From NCBI GenBank assembly GCA_018242205.1, contig JAFECJ010000020.1:1-64000 (forward strand): 64,000 bases of DNA. Direction: 5' to 3'. Below, in pieces: positions 53,170 through 61,535 of this stretch. Within the stretch, counting starts at the first letter, position 1, and the number at the start of each line of letters is the position of its first letter. The position numbers and the translations under genes were made by a program. The stretch is from Pseudomonadota bacterium (lineage in GTDB: Bacteria; Pseudomonadota; Alphaproteobacteria; Rhizobiales; Xanthobacteraceae). A model generated the notes under the pieces. The model saw only the letters and a program-made list of their open reading frames with translations. It ran no database searches and had not been told where the DNA came from.

Positions 53170-53385
53170 ATGGCGTACAGTTCAGGCCGTCTTCCCACGC
53201 GTTTCCCGGTCGGCACGAAATTCGTGATCGAGGGCCGTCCCGGCGACGAAGGCCAGATGCAGGTGTTCAGCCGCTTCATCGAATTCCCGGACGGAACCCG
53301 GCTCAAGCTGCCGAAGCGGCCCGCTCCGCAGAAATCGGCGCCGGCCGGCCGGCGGGCGCGGATCAAGCGGGCGCGCCAGCACTGA
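53170..53385 (+). CDS. Small basic protein between proB and proA (opposite strand)
   Basis: No named family recognised. The 71-residue product reads as a compact strand-rich domain (RFPVGTKFVIEGRPGDEG, FSRFIEFPDGTRLKLP) with a strongly basic tail ending RRARIKRARQH. The start at 53170 has GGAGGG five bases upstream; an alternative ATG is at 53158. It ends 16 bases before the proB stop, in convergent orientation. Its codon choice resembles real genes of the window, and its composition could fit nucleic-acid binding, but that is only an inference. Confidence 0.65.
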   Translation: MAYSSGRLPTRFPVGTKFVIEGRPGDEGQMQVFSRFIEFPDGTRLKLPKRPAPQKSAPAGRRARIKRARQH

Positions 53386-53400
53386 ACATTGGGGCGGGCC

Positions 53401-54531
53401 TCAGAGGCCGCCGCCCATCACCAGATCGTCACGGTGCACGATCTCGGTGCGGCCGGTGAATCCGAGGATCAGGAGCACGTCGGCCGACGAGCGGCCGACG
53501 ATCTTTTCCGCGTCGGCGACATCGTAAGCCACCAGGCCGCGGCCGACCTCGGCGCCATCGGGGCCGCGCAGGATCACCGCGTCGCCGCGGCCGAAATTGC
53601 CTTCAATCCTTTTGACGCCGGCGGGCAGCAGGCTCTTGCCTGAGCGCAGCGCCTTCACCGCACCGTCGTCGATATGCAGCGCGCCGCGCGGCTCAAGCGA
53701 GCCGGCGATCCATTTCTTGCGCGACGTCACCGGATTGGCCGGCGTCAGGAACCAGGTGCACGGGCCGCCATCGGCGATGGCTTGCAGCGGATTCATCACG
53801 CGGCCGGAGGCGATCACCATATGCACGCCGGCGGTGGTGGCGATCTTGCCGGCCTCGATCTTGGTGACCATGCCGCCGCGCGACAATTCGGAGCCCGAGG
53901 CGCCGGCCATTGCCTCGATGCCGGCGGTGATGTGCGGCACCACCGGAATGAGCTTGGCGCCGTTGCCCGGCGCCGGCGGCTTGTCATAGAGGCCGTCGAT
54001 ATCGGACAGCAGCACCAGCAGATCGGCGCTCACCATGGTGGCGACGCGCGCGGCGAGGCGGTCATTGTCGCCGTAGCGGATTTCGCTGGTCGCCACGGTG
54101 TCGTTTTCGTTGATCACCGGCACCACGCGCCATTCCAAGAGCTTGTCGATAGTCTCGCGCGCGTTGAGATAGCGGCGGCGCTCCTCGGTGTCGGTGAGCG
54201 TCAGCAGGATTTGTCCGGCGGTGATGGCGTGCGCGCTTAAGGTCTCCGACCAGGAGCGGGCGAGCGCGATCTGGCCGACCGCGGCGGCGGCCTGCGCTTC
54301 CTCCAGCCGCAGCGCGCCGCGCGGCAGCTTCAACGTGGCCCGCGCCAGCGCGATGGCGCCCGACGACACCACCAGGACGTCGCGCTTTTCACCGTGCAGC
54401 GACGCAATGTCCGCGACCAGCGACGCCAGCCACGCGCGCTTCAACTCGCCGGCCGCAGAATCGACCAGCAGCGACGAGCCGACCTTGACGACGATGCGAC
54501 GGAACGAGGTGAGCGACGGAATGGGCGACAT
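53401..54531 (-). CDS. proB: Glutamate 5-kinase
   Basis: First enzyme of proline synthesis, feedback-inhibited by proline in relatives. The 376-residue protein has an amino-acid-kinase domain (about 12-260; [11 protein letters not shown] near 14-24, [27 protein letters not shown]) and a C-terminal PUA domain (about 280-365). The start at 54531 ([10 protein letters not shown]) fits the family; an in-frame ATG 13 codons upstream is possible. Confidence 0.95.
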   Translation of the reverse strand: MSPIPSLTSFRRIVVKVGSSLLVDSAAGELKRAWLASLVADIASLHGEKRDVLVVSSGAIALARATLKLPRGALRLEEAQAAAAVGQIALARSWSETLSAHAITAGQILLTLTDTEERRRYLNARETIDKLLEWRVVPVINENDTVATSEIRYGDNDRLAARVATMVSADLLVLLSDIDGLYDKPPAPGNGAKLIPVVPHITAGIEAMAGASGSELSRGGMVTKIEAGKIATTAGVHMVIASGRVMNPLQAIADGGPCTWFLTPANPVTSRKKWIAGSLEPRGALHIDDGAVKALRSGKSLLPAGVKRIEGNFGRGDAVILRGPDGAEVGRGLVAYDVADAEKIVGRSSADVLLILGFTGRTEIVHRDDLVMGGGL

Positions 54532-54609
54532 GGGTTGCGGTACGGTTGGCGATGGCGCGCTCTCTAGCACGCCACGCCGCGCCGCGTCATGGGCCCTCTA
54601 AAACAGGAA

Positions 54610-55842
54610 TTATGAGCCCTTTTTCAGCTCGCCGCGCAGCGTGCCGACGGCGCCTGGCGACACCGGGTGCGCCGCGTTGCCCCAGCTGTTGCGGATGTAG
54701 GTGAGGACGTCCGCCACCTGCTGGTCGGTAAGGCGCCAGGCGAGCGACGGCATCGCCGGCGTGGTCGGGGCGGCGGTCGTCACGGCGCCCTGGCTGCCGG
54801 CCAGCACGATGTGGATCAGGCTGGTCGGATCGCCCTGCTGCACGGCGCTGTTGCCGGCGAGCTTGGGAAACAGCGCGCCCTGGCCGCTGCCGTCGCCGTT
54901 ATGGCACGCCGAGCAGTTGGCGGCGTAAATGCGGGCCCCGGTCTGCATCGCCGGATCGTCGGCGGCGACCGGCTTCGGCGCTTTGTCCGGAGCCGGCAGA
55001 TCCTTGAGATAAACGGCGATGGCCTTGAGGTCGGCATCGGTCATCTTCGAGGTCGAGGCCTCGATCACCTCGCGCATCGGGCCCGAGCCGACGCTGCCGT
55101 GGCCGACGCCGGTCTTGAGATACGACACGATGTCGTCGGCGCTCCACGGACCGACGCCGTCATGCAGATTGCCGGTGATGTTCGGCGCGAACCAGCCTTG
55201 CAGCACGGTGCCGGTCAGGCCGCCCTTGTCGGCGCCGAGCGCGGATTTCGGCGCGTGGCAGACGCTGCAATGGCCGGCGGCCTCGACGATATAGGCGCCG
55301 CGATTCCATTCGGCGGATTTCTTCGGATCGGATTTGAAGGTGCCGGGCGTGAAATTGATCCAGTTCCAGCCGGCCATCAGCAGACGGATGTTGAACGGGA
55401 ACGGCAGCTTGTTCGACTGCACGGCGTTGCTGACCGGCTGCACGGTCCGCATGTAGGCCCACAGCGCGGCGACGTCGCTGTCGGTCATCTTGGTGTAGGC
55501 CGTGTAGGGCATGGCCGGATAAAGCCGCTTGCCGCTATGGCCGACGCCCTGCTTCAGCGCGCGGCGGAATTCCTCTTCCGACCAATTGCCGATGCCGGTG
55601 GCGCCATCGGGCGTGATGTTCGGCGCCACCAGGGTGCCGAACGGTGTGTCGAGCGCGACGCCGCCGGCATAAGGCTTGCCGCCCGGCGCGGTGTGGCAGC
55701 CGGCGCAATCGCCGAGCACCGCCTGATAGCGGCCGGCTTCGATCTGATCGAAAGGCAGTTCGACGGCGCCGGCGACGCCGGCGCTAACGACGAGGGCGGC
55801 GACGGCCGCGGCGATGCGTGACGGCTTCATGATCGCTCTCAT
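54610..55842 (-). CDS. Triheme cytochrome c subunit of a membrane-bound dehydrogenase
   Basis: Electron-transfer subunit of a gluconate/sorbitol/alcohol-type periplasmic dehydrogenase, 410 residues. A signal peptide (about 8-27) precedes three cytochrome c domains with heme motifs C46AGCH50, C192SVCH196 and C310SACH314. It passes electrons from the FAD subunit to quinone in related systems. Its start overlaps the stop of the GMC gene (ATGA), so translation is coupled. Its hemes would be inserted by the Ccm system encoded earlier in the window. Confidence 0.93.
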   Translation of the reverse strand: MRAIMKPSRIAAAVAALVVSAGVAGAVELPFDQIEAGRYQAVLGDCAGCHTAPGGKPYAGGVALDTPFGTLVAPNITPDGATGIGNWSEEEFRRALKQGVGHSGKRLYPAMPYTAYTKMTDSDVAALWAYMRTVQPVSNAVQSNKLPFPFNIRLLMAGWNWINFTPGTFKSDPKKSAEWNRGAYIVEAAGHCSVCHAPKSALGADKGGLTGTVLQGWFAPNITGNLHDGVGPWSADDIVSYLKTGVGHGSVGSGPMREVIEASTSKMTDADLKAIAVYLKDLPAPDKAPKPVAADDPAMQTGARIYAANCSACHNGDGSGQGALFPKLAGNSAVQQGDPTSLIHIVLAGSQGAVTTAAPTTPAMPSLAWRLTDQQVADVLTYIRNSWGNAAHPVSPGAVGTLRGELKKGS

Positions 55843-57605
55843 GCCTGCACCAGGGCCGCGCCGGGGTTACGCAGATATTGGTTGCGGATGGCGTCGGCGG
55901 CATGAAAGGCGAGCGCGCCGACGGTGCCGGTCGGGTTCTTGCCGGGGTTCTGCGGGAACGCTGAGGCGCCGATGACGAACACGTTCGGCACGTCCCAGCT
56001 CTGCAGATATTTGTTGACCGCGCTGGTCTTCGGGTCGGCGCCCATGATGGCGCCGCCGGTATTGTGCGTCGACTGGTACGGCACCGAGCTCCAAGACTTG
56101 TTGCGGCGGCCCTCGACATATTGCTTCGGCTTGAGCGCCTTGGCGATCTCGACCATGCGATCCGACACCCAGTGCGACATGCGGATGTCGTTGTCCGGAA
56201 AGTCGAAAGTCATGCGCAGCAGCGGCCGGCCGAAGCGATCCTTGTAGGTAGGGTCGAGATCGAGATAGTTGCCGCGCGCGGCATAGCTCGAACCCTGCGA
56301 CGAGAAGCCGAATGTCGACAGGTAATGATCCTTGGTCGCCTTCTTCCAGGCGCTGCCCCAGCGCGGCGTGCCGGGCGGCGTCGGCCGGAAGCCGATCGGG
56401 CGGCCATTGGTCGGGATGCAGTTGATGCCGGCGCCGCCGACGAAATCGAGGCCGCCGTGATCGAAGGCGTCGCCGTTGAAATCGTCCATGGTCTGGCCGC
56501 AGGCGCCCGAAGCGATGAACGGGTTGAAGTTCTTGTCCTCGAAGAACAGCGAAATGCCGGCATTGGTCTGGTAGCAGTAATTGCGGCCTATCGTGCCTTC
56601 GCCGCTTTGCGGATCGTAGATCTTGCCGATCTTCGACAACATCATCAGCCGTGCATTGTGCAGACCATAGGCGCAGAGCAGCACCATTTCGGCGGGCTGC
56701 TCCCATTCGACGCCGGAGGAATCGACGTAAGTGACGCCCTTCGCCATCTTGCCGGTGGCGTCGAGATTGACCTGAAGCACTTCACTGTTGCAGCGCGCCT
56801 CGAAATTCGACTTGCGCATCAGCACCGGCAGGATGGTGGTCTGCGCGCTCGCTTTCGAATAATTGGCGCAGCCGAAGCGCTCGCAGAAACCGCACATGGT
56901 GCATTCGCCCATGGCGATGCCGAGCGGGTTGACATAGGACTTCGACAGGTTGGCGGCCGGCGTCGGGAACGGATGATGGCCGAGCGAGCGGGCCGCTTCC
57001 GCGAACAAGGTCGGCGCGTAAGTCATCTGCATCGGCGGCAGCGGATAGTCGCGCTTGCGCGGATCCTCGAACGGGTTGCCGCCCTGCTGGATTTGACCGT
57101 TGAGATTGCCGGCCTTGCCGGAAATGCCGCAGAGATGCTCGAAGCGGTCGTAGGCGCTCTCCATCTCGTCGTAGGTGACGCCCCAGTCCTGCACCTGCAG
57201 GTCGGCGATGCGGGCTTCGCCGTAGCGCTGAGTGAGATGGCTCTTGGTCTGGAAGTCGCTCTGCCAGAAGCGCCAGGTGTGGCCGTTCCAATGCACGCCG
57301 GCGCCGCCGACGCCGGTGCCCGGCAGGAACGAGCCGTAATCGCGCATCGGCAACGCCCTCTGCGACGTGTTGTTGCGCATGGTCATGGCTTCCTGCGCCG
57401 GCTGCAGGAACAGGTCCTTGCGGATGGCGTAGCGCAGTTCGTCCTGCATGTAGCCGATGTTGAAATCGGTGGCGGTGTCGCGCCACGGGCCGCGCTCGAT
57501 GGCGACGACGTCGAGGCCGGCGTCGGTGAGTTCGTGGGCGAGAATGGCGCCGGTCCAGCCGAGGCCAACGATCACTACGTCCTTGGGCGGAAGTTTACGT
57601 GCCAT
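55839..57605 (-). CDS. GMC-family FAD-dependent dehydrogenase large subunit (gluconate 2-dehydrogenase-like)
   Basis: Catalytic flavoprotein of 588 residues. The FAD loop GLGWTGAILAHEL lies at 14-26 and a GTGVGGAGVHWNGHTW segment at 97-112. A cysteine cluster C235, C238, C241, C246 (ECTMCGFCERFGC) resembles the cluster region that binds 3Fe-4S in FAD glucose dehydrogenase. The catalytic His-Asn region is THNTGG near 512-517. No signal peptide is evident, as expected if it is exported bound to the Tat-dependent small subunit. The sugar, polyol or acid substrate is not determined. Confidence 0.92.
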   Translation of the reverse strand: MARKLPPKDVVIVGLGWTGAILAHELTDAGLDVVAIERGPWRDTATDFNIGYMQDELRYAIRKDLFLQPAQEAMTMRNNTSQRALPMRDYGSFLPGTGVGGAGVHWNGHTWRFWQSDFQTKSHLTQRYGEARIADLQVQDWGVTYDEMESAYDRFEHLCGISGKAGNLNGQIQQGGNPFEDPRKRDYPLPPMQMTYAPTLFAEAARSLGHHPFPTPAANLSKSYVNPLGIAMGECTMCGFCERFGCANYSKASAQTTILPVLMRKSNFEARCNSEVLQVNLDATGKMAKGVTYVDSSGVEWEQPAEMVLLCAYGLHNARLMMLSKIGKIYDPQSGEGTIGRNYCYQTNAGISLFFEDKNFNPFIASGACGQTMDDFNGDAFDHGGLDFVGGAGINCIPTNGRPIGFRPTPPGTPRWGSAWKKATKDHYLSTFGFSSQGSSYAARGNYLDLDPTYKDRFGRPLLRMTFDFPDNDIRMSHWVSDRMVEIAKALKPKQYVEGRRNKSWSSVPYQSTHNTGGAIMGADPKTSAVNKYLQSWDVPNVFVIGASAFPQNPGKNPTGTVGALAFHAADAIRNQYLRNPGAALVQA

Positions 57606-57621
57606 GTCGTGACCTTTGGGC

Positions 57622-58368
57622 TTAGCTCTTGTGCGACCAGTCCGGCGAGCCGGCGATCGAGATCGGACCCTTGGGATAGGGCTGGTTATGTTTGCCGACG
57701 TGGTCGCGATAATCGTAATGCGCGCCCGGAAAGCCGATCATCTTCCACGACACCATGTTGCGGTTGCCGCCATAGATCGGGTCGGCGAAGAAGCCTTCCA
57801 TGGTGTTCTGCAGGATCAGATTGAACAGCGCCTTGCCGTCGATCGAACCGAGATCGACCTTGCCGCCTTCCAGTTCCTTGAGGAACGCGTCCTGCTCTTG
57901 CGTATTCAACTCGGCAAAACCGTGATTCTTGCTCTTGCGCAGGAAGGCGTCGATGGCGGCGAGGCCGGCGCGGTAGCGCATCGCCGGCGTGGCGTTGCTC
58001 TGATAGCCCTGCGTCGGCGTGCCCTTCATGAACGGGCCTTGCATGTAAAGCCGGCTCGAATCGCCATACGTACCGGCGAGCTGGCGGTCGATGAAGGCGG
58101 CGCAGCCGGCCTCCTTGCCGCCGGCGCTCAGTTCGTCGGCGGGAATCAGACGATCGACGATGGCTTCGATGGCGCGCGCTTCATCCGGTTTGAAGAAGTA
58201 CCAGCCGGCGAGCGAAGGCTGCGGCGGTTCACCGGCGAAGGGATGCCACGGCAGATTGCCCGAGATCGACTGCGCGTAGGTCCGCGAGGCGATGGTGACG
58301 AACGACAGCGCAGCGGCGGAAGTGAGGAACTGGCGGCGTGTGGACGCCAACCGAGGGAAATCCGACAT
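57622..58368 (-). CDS. Gluconate 2-dehydrogenase subunit 3 family protein (Tat-exported small subunit)
   Basis: Small subunit of the periplasmic dehydrogenase, 248 residues. A Tat-type signal is present: twin arginine R11-R12 in STRRQFLTS, hydrophobic region to about 30 and a likely cut after TYA. The mature part has WYFFKPDEARAIEAIVDRLIP typical of the subunit-3 family. By family precedent it carries the folded FAD subunit across the membrane. The start at 58368 (MSDFPRLAS) is preferred; ATGs at 58383 and 58446 are in frame. It lies 16 bases before the GMC gene and is the first gene of the three-gene set. Confidence 0.9.
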   Translation of the reverse strand: MSDFPRLASTRRQFLTSAAALSFVTIASRTYAQSISGNLPWHPFAGEPPQPSLAGWYFFKPDEARAIEAIVDRLIPADELSAGGKEAGCAAFIDRQLAGTYGDSSRLYMQGPFMKGTPTQGYQSNATPAMRYRAGLAAIDAFLRKSKNHGFAELNTQEQDAFLKELEGGKVDLGSIDGKALFNLILQNTMEGFFADPIYGGNRNMVSWKMIGFPGAHYDYRDHVGKHNQPYPKGPISIAGSPDWSHKS

Positions 58369-58565
58369 TTGAATAACACGCATTAAAAACGGCGGGAGTT
58401 CCGCTGTAGGAGCGTGGCGACGATGCGTCAATTCGAAGGATCGCAACGCAGCTATTCACAGTCGGGTTATCGAAACCGAAACCTTTTCTCCGCGTTGTCA
58501 TAATGGCGAAGCTCCGCATCGCAAAAGCGATGGCGGCGTCGCTTTGATTCCGTTGAGAAGTTTGC

Positions 58566-58700
58566 ATGAGCGCGATGCGCGTGGGCTTTCGCCGCGGCGG
58601 TCGTTTGCCGCGCATGTCCAGTTACAAGTCTGTAACCGTGGCGGCCGCGATTGCAGGCGGCGCCTCGGTGATCGTCGTCGTGCGCTCGCGATCGATTTAA
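58566..58700 (+). CDS. Possible 44-residue small basic/hydrophobic protein
   Basis: A short frame begins MSAMRVGFRRGGRLPRMSSY and continues into a hydrophobic stretch VTVAAAIAGGASVIVVV before ending RSRSI. The layout, a basic start and one possible membrane helix, fits a small membrane protein. The upstream GAGAAG is only a weak ribosome site and no homologue is recognised, so it may be chance. It occupies part of an otherwise empty 536-bp gap (58369-58904) between the dehydrogenase set and the BA14K-like genes; nothing else was seen in that gap. Confidence 0.3.
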   Translation: MSAMRVGFRRGGRLPRMSSYKSVTVAAAIAGGASVIVVVRSRSI

Positions 58701-58904
58701 ATCACGCGCGTCCCTTGCGCGATGGCCGATGACGCAAGCGCCGCGGCACTATGGATGGAACCCGGCGACGCGCATTCCAGCCACATTCCTGCAAAAATTG
58801 TCTCAAACGCGCCGATTCGATACCGGATAGAGGTATTTAACCTGAGCGTCCATGGCCTTATATTCAGCGATAAGCATGTGGCCATGGACCGATAACAGGC
58901 GCCG

Positions 58905-59489
58905 ATGTCCTTCTTTGTCTACTTCATCGTTCTGCTGATCAGCGTCGGCAGCGTAATCTTCGGCGCCGACTGGTTGCAGGCGCCGATGACGCCCATGGCG
59001 CCGAGTCGATACGAACTGCATGCGGCGAAGCCGCCGCCGCAGCCGGCGGTTCAGCAGGCCGAAGCCAAGGCGCCGGACGTGACGCCGTCCGAAACAACGG
59101 ACGCCCAGGCACAGGCGTCAGCGTCGGCGACGCCCGTCGTAGCCGCAAACCAAGTGACGGCGAGCCCGCCGCCGTCCGCGGTGATGCCGCAGCCGGCCAT
59201 CGTCGAGGCGCCGGTCGCCGCCACCGAGCCGCCGAAATGCGATATCGCCGCCTGCGAGCGCGCCTATCGCAGCTTCACGCCGTCGGACTGTACCTATCAG
59301 CCGAGCGACGGGCCGCGTCGTCTGTGCACCAAGGGTACGCCGCCTGCCGCGGCCAGCAGCGTCAAGCCAGACGCGCGCGCCCAGGCGTCGTGCAACATCG
59401 CCGCCTGCAGCGACGCCTATATCTCGTTCAGCGCGTCGGACTGCACCTATCAGCCGTCGGACGGACCGCGGCGCCTCTGCACCAAGTAA
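58905..59489 (+). CDS. BA14K-like exported protein with two four-cysteine motifs
   Basis: Membrane-anchored or secreted protein of 194 residues. An N-terminal hydrophobic helix (3-22) is followed by a Pro/Ala-rich spacer (about 40-110) and two copies of a 30-residue motif at 112-141 and 163-192. Each has four cysteines at identical spacing (C112, C117, C129, C141 and C163, C168, C180, C192) around IAAC, AYxSF, SDCTYQPSDGPRRLC. The motif resembles the BA14K family, studied as lectin-like antigens in Brucella. The two copies are nearly identical, so the duplication looks recent. A paralogue with one copy follows 81 bp downstream. Confidence 0.75.
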   Translation: MSFFVYFIVLLISVGSVIFGADWLQAPMTPMAPSRYELHAAKPPPQPAVQQAEAKAPDVTPSETTDAQAQASASATPVVAANQVTASPPPSAVMPQPAIVEAPVAATEPPKCDIAACERAYRSFTPSDCTYQPSDGPRRLCTKGTPPAAASSVKPDARAQASCNIAACSDAYISFSASDCTYQPSDGPRRLCTK

Positions 59490-59570
59490 CGTCGGAACTT
59501 TCGCGTCCTCGTTTAGGAACAAGGGCGCGCCGAACGACGTTTTCCTTCGACCTTCGCAGAGGAACACGCC

Positions 59571-60299
59571 ATGCCGTTCGTCGCCTATTTTCTCGTGCTC
59601 GTTCTGACCGCGGTGACGGCGGCCGCCGGTCTCGATTATCTCACGTCGCCCGACCTTGCCGCGCACAAGCATGAGATTGGCAGCAAGTCGGCTGCCAACG
59701 CCGTCCGGCAGGTCCCGATCGGCAAGACGACGCACGAGACGGCGGCGCAGGTCGCGGCCGACAACAAGGATCTGACGCCGATCTATCCAGCAGCGCCGGG
59801 CAAGGACCTGCCGCCGCCGCAGGTGGCGGATGCCGGCGCCACGCCGCCTGCCGGCAAGACATCGCAGGACACCGCGGCGCCGGCTCAGCCGACGGGAACC
59901 GCGATCAGGCCCGGTGTCCCGGCAACGCCGGTTGCGCACACCGCGACGAGCGGACAACCGGCCGGCGCCTGCGCCATTGCCGCCTGCGCCAGCGCCTACC
60001 GCTCGTTCCGTGCCTCGGATTGCACCTATCTGCCCTATGACGGGCCGCGGAAGGCGTGCGACCTGACGGCGGATGGCGCGCAACAGGCTTTCAATTCCGC
60101 GCCGGCGGCGACGATGCGCAGCGGCAGCGCCGACCCCGACGAATTCGCCGATGTGGTGCGCACCGTGCGGCACCTGCCGCCGCCGCAAGCCGTCTATGGC
60201 GACGACGACGGCTTCGATGACGGCGGCCGCATCGTCGTGATGCAGCACGACGGCGCGCGGCCCGCTTACGGGCCGCGCTATATCTACGAAGAACGCTAG
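59571..60299 (+). CDS. BA14K-like exported protein with one four-cysteine motif
   Basis: Paralogue of the preceding gene, 242 residues. It has the same N-terminal helix pattern (MPFVAYFLVLVLTAVTAAAG), a longer Pro/Ala/Thr-rich spacer (about 40-130), then a single motif at 134-163 with C134, C139, C151 and C163 at the same spacing. An additional acidic/tyrosine-containing C-terminal part (165-242) is missing from the first gene. AGAGGAAC lies upstream of the ATG. Probably cotranscribed with the first paralogue and convergent with the MetX-like gene. Confidence 0.75.
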   Translation: MPFVAYFLVLVLTAVTAAAGLDYLTSPDLAAHKHEIGSKSAANAVRQVPIGKTTHETAAQVAADNKDLTPIYPAAPGKDLPPPQVADAGATPPAGKTSQDTAAPAQPTGTAIRPGVPATPVAHTATSGQPAGACAIAACASAYRSFRASDCTYLPYDGPRKACDLTADGAQQAFNSAPAATMRSGSADPDEFADVVRTVRHLPPPQAVYGDDDGFDDGGRIVVMQHDGARPAYGPRYIYEER

Positions 60300-60308
60300 C
60301 GGCGCGGC

Positions 60309-61385
60309 TTACATGCCGCGCTGCGGCGCCGTGTTGAGCAGGTCCGCCAGCGGCGCGGCATAGAGTTTGGCCGTGCTGCCGGTGGTGCCGTGGCCGCGCG
60401 TCTCGGTGCTGGCCGGGATCAGATAGACCTTGCCGTTCTTCACCCGCTTCATCGCCTGATCGAGAATGCCGGTTTCGGCCGGGTTGCGCTCGTCGTCGGC
60501 CGAGTTGATGACCAGCACCTGCGCCTCGATCTTGTCGAGATCCTTCGACACGTCGAAGTCCTGCGACGAGCCCCATTGATAGAGGAAGTCGTTGGCGTCG
60601 GCTTTCATCGGCGCGGCCAGCGCCTTGTTGACGAATTCCTCGGCCTTGGCGTTGGTCGGCGCCAGCGCCTGATAACGCAAGGTGCCGCCATTGGTGCCGA
60701 TACCGAAGAACACGTTGGCGATCTTGAGCATCGGCGGCTGCTCGGTGTAGTCGCCGTTCTTGTAGGCCGGATCGGCCTTGATGGTCTCGATCAGCATGCG
60801 CCGCATCATCCAGTTGCGCGACGCCATCGGCGTGGGTTGCGAGGCCATCGGCGCCGCGGCATCCATGTAGTTCGGATATTTGGTCGCCCACATCCAGGTG
60901 TGCATGCCGCCCATCGAATTGCCGATGACGAGGCGCAGATGTTTGATGCCGAGGCCGTCCTTGAGCAGCAGATACTGCGCCGTGACCATGTCGTCGTAAT
61001 TGTAGTGCGGGAATTTGGCGCGCAGTCCGTCGGACGGCTTCGACGAATGGCCGGCGCCGATGGCGTCGGGAATGATGATGTAATACTTGGTGGCGTCGAG
61101 CGGCTGGCCTGGACCGAACAGCGCGCCGGCGAAACCCGCGCCGAGCATGCTCTGGGCCGAGCCGCCGGTGCCGTGCAGCACCAGCACCGGCTTGCCCTTC
61201 GGATCGCCGACCGTGGTGTAATGCAACTTCAGTTCCTTCATCACCTCGCCGGTGTGGAACTTGAAGTCTTTGGCGATCCACTCGCCCTGTTGCGGAGCGG
61301 GATAGTCGGCGGCGCGTAGCGGCGTGACGGCAAGCGCCAGTGCGGACACGAAGGCGAGTGCCGTCGCGGCTTTCACGAGCTTCAT
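60309..61385 (-). CDS. Exported alpha/beta hydrolase of the MetX (homoserine O-acetyltransferase-like) family
   Basis: Alpha/beta hydrolase of 358 residues that resembles homoserine O-acetyltransferase in layout but carries a signal peptide (1-25, ending LRA), so it acts in the periplasm. The oxyanion region is LVLHGTGGSAQSM (68-80), the nucleophile is S157 in GNSMGGMH, a DDERNPAETG segment near 293-302 has the candidate acid, and GHGTTG near 331-336 has the histidine. Periplasmic location argues against a methionine-synthesis role; an esterase function is more likely. The start at 61385 gives MKLVKAATALAFV. Confidence 0.82.
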   Translation of the reverse strand: MKLVKAATALAFVSALALAVTPLRAADYPAPQQGEWIAKDFKFHTGEVMKELKLHYTTVGDPKGKPVLVLHGTGGSAQSMLGAGFAGALFGPGQPLDATKYYIIIPDAIGAGHSSKPSDGLRAKFPHYNYDDMVTAQYLLLKDGLGIKHLRLVIGNSMGGMHTWMWATKYPNYMDAAAPMASQPTPMASRNWMMRRMLIETIKADPAYKNGDYTEQPPMLKIANVFFGIGTNGGTLRYQALAPTNAKAEEFVNKALAAPMKADANDFLYQWGSSQDFDVSKDLDKIEAQVLVINSADDERNPAETGILDQAMKRVKNGKVYLIPASTETRGHGTTGSTAKLYAAPLADLLNTAPQRGM

Positions 61386-61490
61386 GGGTCTCCTCCCGGG
61401 AGATGTTTGTTGGCCGCGCTCTGACGGCGCGGGCGGCAAAGCCTAGCGCAGCACCGCCCGAGCGGCGAGGTCGGTCGCGCAGACGTGAAA

Positions 61491-61514
61491 ACGGCCCACC
61501 TTGGGGTGGGCCGT
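61491..61514. terminator. Bidirectional hairpin terminator downstream of the lytic transglycosylase gene
   Basis: A 10-bp perfect stem ACGGCCCACC / GGTGGGCCGT (61491-61500 and 61505-61514) with loop TTGG. On the minus strand it is followed only by TTTCAC, so termination may be partial. Confidence 0.65.
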
Positions 61515-61535
61515 TCGACGGGTTTTCGGTCTGGA

